DNA from: Vigna angularis
Taxonomy: Eukaryota > Streptophyta > Magnoliopsida > Fabales > Fabaceae
Reading direction: 5' to 3'
NCBI RefSeq assembly: GCF_016808095.1
Contig: NC_068973.1
Span: 248,001 to 312,000 of the forward strand
Length of the DNA stretch: 64,000 bases
The position numbers and the translations under genes were made by a program. Below the pieces are notes generated by a model, which had not been told where the DNA came from, did no database searches, and worked only from the letters and a program-made list of their open reading frames with translations. Below, in pieces: positions 60,661-64,000 of the stretch; within the stretch, counting starts at the first letter, position 1; each line of letters begins with the position of its first letter.

Positions 60661-62416
60661 CCTGTCATAAAAAATGTATAAGCATGTGGTTTGGAAAAGA
60701 TCTCGATGACCTGGCTACTCCCAAGTCCTATTATGCATACATATTAAAAACAGTGAAAGAAAAAACTCAGCTCATTGAAGGAACACCCTCACTCTGCTTG
60801 AATTCTACTCTATTAATAGTTGCAAACAGTCTCTAGTGGGCAGCTTGTGCCATACTTATGGAAGTTCACTGAATGGGGATGCATACATGTCATAAAGGAT
60901 TAAGAAATACTCTACCAATCCTGCTGAATTGATTGTGATAGACGAAGGGCATGTTAGTGCTTTTCTCCTCGTACATGCTTTCACTTCACTTTTCACCACA
61001 TAAAAAAGGATATGTACTCGGTTATGTGAAACTAATGACAAGATTAATATATAGAGTTTTTTAGTTTAATTAAATTCAGGCCATGATATTATGATAATAA
61101 CGCCAAATAAAATAGATTGCAAGCAGTTAAAATTATAAACGAGGACCTCAAGTATATAAAAATTTCTTTACCCTGCCTGATCAAAGGTACCAGTATCTTC
61201 TGCATGCATGTAAAAATGGAACAATATCTTCTGCATATCGAGAAATCATTTGACCCATCACAAATTAATGCCAAACTAGAAGAAAGATAATCTTGATCTA
61301 AGCACCAAATCGAATAGTATATCTATTCCAGGTAAAAATTGGCATCCTGAAAAGATCCTACTCAACATCATGCTTAGAATCCAAACTTTTTGACTGTCAG
61401 GAAAAGCTGGAAGACAGCCATCGAACCTCCACCGAAACTGAAAAATATGATTTGACTATTTTTCAAGAACTCCCGGATAATACTTGACAGGACAACAAAT
61501 ACAAGCAAGCGAACTAACTATTCTTATGTACAAATTTCTTAACAAATACTTATACAAAAGATAAACAAATAATTTTTTTTTAAGTTAAAATTAGTTTTTA
61601 AAGAAGTCAGATGAAATGGAACGCCTTAATTCAGTACTTGATAAAAAAAAATTCTAACCTGATTTGTATTTGTCAATCAGCTAAAGGAATCAAAAGATTT
61701 GAGATTTCACCTGTTCATATTATATTCTAAGAAGAATAAGTACTTTTACTTTTGACAAAAAGGAACAGTAAGTAATGAAACGAATTTTTGGCTTTGAAAA
61801 GTTTTGCTGAGAAAGGAACATATTCTACCTAGCAACTAGACAGGATTCATCATGAAGATATTGTTTTAAACTGAGAAGAATATATTATCTTTGGTATGGG
61901 ATAAGAAGAATTACTGGTACAGATTCTCATACTTGGTTAAGGTGGTGAGTGGCGACATATTTTGTATTAAAAAGGTGTCAGTAACATAGGATAGATTAGT
62001 ATGAAATCCATAGTTGGAAGTAAAACAAAAGGTAACGTGAGAATCCAACCGAATGGTTGGTGTTTCCATGACTAAACTCTCCGTGCTTTGTCCGAATTAT
62101 AGCAGTACCCCTCTTTTAATGTTCCATCACCTTTGCCACTTTTCTAATAAACCTCAACCTCAATATTCTCAACCTTAACATCAACATCAACGTCAACGTC
62201 GCTTGATCTTGCACACCAACAAGTTTAATCCACATTGGCAACACAAGTAAGGGCACTATTGTATCGCATCACGAAAACCACATTCATTCCCCCTCCCTGA
62301 CCTCAGTTTTCGAGCCTGCACGTCACTTCCTGTGTACTCCTTCCTTCACTCGGCACGTCAACTGTTGCCTTTGTACGTACGTACGTATGTATATAATATA
62401 CATTCATACGTATCAG

Positions 62417-62423
62417 TATATAA
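62417..62423 (+). promoter_or_regulatory. TATA box candidate of the RTFL gene
   Basis: TATATAA about 95 bp before the RTFL start codon, followed by a CT-rich stretch (CTCCTCTACCTACTCCCTC) where transcription probably starts. Confidence 0.55.
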
Positions 62424-62515
62424 GTTCCTCTGCTCCTCTACCTACTCCCTCAAGCTCTGTTGCGAGCGAGCTTTTTTTTGGGGTGTGAAAAGCTCTAAGT
62501 AATATCAAAATCAGA

Positions 62516-62677
62516 ATGTTGAAGCAAGGAGCTAAGATCCGTGGTAATGGTAAGAGAAAGGGAGATGGGTTTAGCAACAAGTGCGCTTCTTTGGTTAAGG
62601 AGCAACGTGCTCGTCTCTACATCCTGCGCCGCTGTGCCACCATGCTTCTCTGTTGGTATATCCAAGGAGATGACTGA
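62516..62677 (+). CDS. ROTUNDIFOLIA-like / DEVIL (RTFL/DVL) micropeptide, 53 aa
   Basis: A 54-codon ORF including TGA. The C-terminal RTFL domain is clear: [20 protein letters not shown] followed by YIQGDD, with the characteristic Cys and Leu-rich helix. The N-terminal part is short and basic (GKRKGDG). RTFL/DVL peptides are plasma-membrane-associated regulators of polar cell proliferation; overexpression in Arabidopsis alters leaf, fruit and trichome shape. A strong TATA box and CT-rich leader lie upstream. The longer overlapping ORFs in other frames are shadows. Confidence 0.93.
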   Translation: MLKQGAKIRGNGKRKGDGFSNKCASLVKEQRARLYILRRCATMLLCWYIQGDD

Positions 62678-64000
62678 AATGGAAACCATTTTTTATTCAT
62701 TACACCTTTCTTTTTCTCTCTTTTTTAGTTCGTTTAAGTTAGTTTGAAGTGTCTTTACCCTTTTGAATCCTCGAACATGTTTGAATGAAGGAAGTTGAAG
62801 TTGAAGTTGTTGGTTGGTGGTTGCTGATTTGGATTTGTTGCCTTAATCTCCTTTCCCCGTCTGTTTCTTTTTACCCATTGGAAGCTCCGAGGGATCCAAA
62901 CCAATGGGGTTTTACGGGGACAGGACACTCTCATTTTATGGACAGACAGATCAATCTTGTACAACACAACCTCCTTTTTCCTTGTACTATGCTATCTATG
63001 TTACCCCTTTTCTCCTTCATACCTCCCTCTGCAGGTCAACCCAATTTATATGTTCTATCTGTAATGTCATGTTGTGCCAAACAATTTGATAAATTTTATG
63101 AAGTTGCTTCATCTTCACAACCTGTTGTAATCATCCCTGTTCACCAGATATGTGTGTCAGGATTTCCCAGAAACTCAATTCACAGCCTCCAGATTTTCTT
63201 TATTATTAACTCCAAACCAGTTGGAATAGGATTTAAATTTTGTAAGGGAGTAAATGGAAAAATATAATTTGAAAAAAAATATCACTTAAGGTGACTGGTA
63301 AGTACTAAATGATATTGAAGTTGTTCATGAATGAAAAGCAATAAGTAAGATTTTTACTAATCTATATTGGATCATTTAATTCACCACTTAATAGGGTGAC
63401 AAAGTAATCCAAACCCTCCTCTTTGGATCATATATTAATAACTTAACATAAATTTGATTTAAATATAAATTTTCAATGGAATTCAATTTTGAAAAACAAG
63501 TTAATTATAAGAAATATATGTCATAAGTGATATAAATGTTTAATAGGTTTTAATTCAAGAGTGTCAAGCTCGCTCATTAGATTGAAAAAAAAAAAAATAC
63601 TTTTTAATAGATTAGTTTTAAAGGATTTTTTAAAATACTTTAAAATTTATAAATGTTATTAATTAAAATTTAAGATATGTAACATAATTCATTAATCCGA
63701 TTAAAAAGTGAATTGAATTGAGTCTAGTAAAAAAAAACACAAATCGGATTCAACTCAAAACTTAGTAGATTAATTGATGATTTTATTCAAATTCAACCCC
63801 TACAATTGAGTAACAGTTTATTCACAGAAAAAAAAAGAGAGGAAAGAATATAATGTAAACAATAGATTACCTTAGAAAAAAAAAAGTTAGAATAAAAGAT
63901 AAAATGTAATAACATATCACCTGAAATTTAAAGTCACCGGAATAAAACATTAAAAAATATGTTAAACTATTCTGTAAATGTTAAAAAGTTCTTTAAACTT
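62678..64000. other. RTFL 3' region and AT-rich right edge
   Basis: Includes the probable RTFL 3' UTR. The 160-codon ORF at 62785-63267 (hydrophobic N terminus, then unremarkable) has no family features; I do not call it. The last 700 bases are AT-rich with no feature. Confidence 0.5.

Larger units (their letters stand above)
60258..62515. other. Intergenic DNA with scattered gene relics
   Basis: 2.3 kb without an intact gene. Contains the kinase-like fragment at 60610-60660; the rest is AT-rich with random short ORFs. From about 62050 the sequence becomes less AT-rich and forms the promoter region of the RTFL gene. Confidence 0.5.

Noticed and set aside
60840..60900. Possible continuation of the SRF-like fragment (CAGTCTCTAGTGGGCAGC)
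   Set aside because: Similarity is on the opposite strand from the nearby kinase scrap and too short to support.
62785..63267. 160-codon ORF after the RTFL gene
   Set aside because: Hydrophobic start but no family features and likely within the RTFL 3' UTR.
1..64000. tRNA or rRNA genes
   Set aside because: I saw no cloverleaf with the conserved A/B box pattern and no rRNA-like blocks, but a tRNAscan-SE run would be the proper test.

Overview
This window looks like nuclear DNA from a flowering plant, most likely a legume of the soybean/bean group. Evidence: strongly AT-rich intergenic DNA, GT-AG introns in nearly every gene, plant-only families (remorin, RTFL/DEVIL, ATL RING-H2, STRUBBELIG receptor family, plasma-membrane-type H+-ATPase, pectinesterase with inhibitor domain), chloroplast transit-like N termini, and remnants of Mutator-like and Ty3/gypsy elements. 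The species call is inference. I joined exons by hand, requiring splice consensus and an unbroken reading frame.

Layout. 1-3.5 kb: AT-rich DNA with one small MITE (158-333). 3.5-4.1 kb (-): small plastid-type protein, 3 exons. 6.1-9.2 kb (+): remorin. 9.6-12.2 kb (-): pectinesterase/inhibitor. 12.2-16.6 kb: gene-poor DNA with a foldback, a degenerate 1-kb repeat array and a long (TA)n tract. 16.7-22.1 kb (+): Pumilio homolog 23-like rRNA-processing factor, 10 exons. 22.6-22.9 kb (-): putative secreted peptide precursor. 25.1-28.0 kb (-): two RING-H2 genes with an uncertain two-exon ORF between them. 29.1-32.1 kb (+): NUMOD3-motif protein. 33.2-33.9 kb: transposon-like unit carrying a lectin receptor kinase fragment. 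34.1-36.0 kb (+): O-fucosyltransferase-like protein. 37.3-44.5 kb (-): STRUBBELIG-receptor-family kinase, 16 exons. 46.5-47.8 kb: non-autonomous Mutator-like element with long terminal inverted repeats and a 9-bp target duplication. 49.2-56.9 kb (-): P-type H+-ATPase resembling the AHA10 branch, 21 exons. 58.7-59.6 kb (+): intronless histidine-biosynthesis isomerase (HISN3). 60.0-60.7 kb: retrotransposon protease remnant and a kinase-like fragment. 62.5-62.7 kb (+): RTFL/DEVIL micropeptide.

The genes do not form a pathway; this is an ordinary eukaryotic mosaic. Themes that recur are cell wall and cell surface (pectinesterase, O-fucosyltransferase, remorin, SRF kinase, H+-ATPase), peptide signalling (putative secreted peptide, RTFL) and plastid/housekeeping work (HISN3, PUM23, 147-aa plastid-type protein). 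I found no clear new multi-gene system. The observations I would follow first are the unrecognised secreted peptide with a tiny second exon, the two well-delimited Mutator-like insertions (one carrying a host gene fragment), the alternating 1-kb repeat array, and the intronless HISN3 with a possible overlapping upstream ORF.
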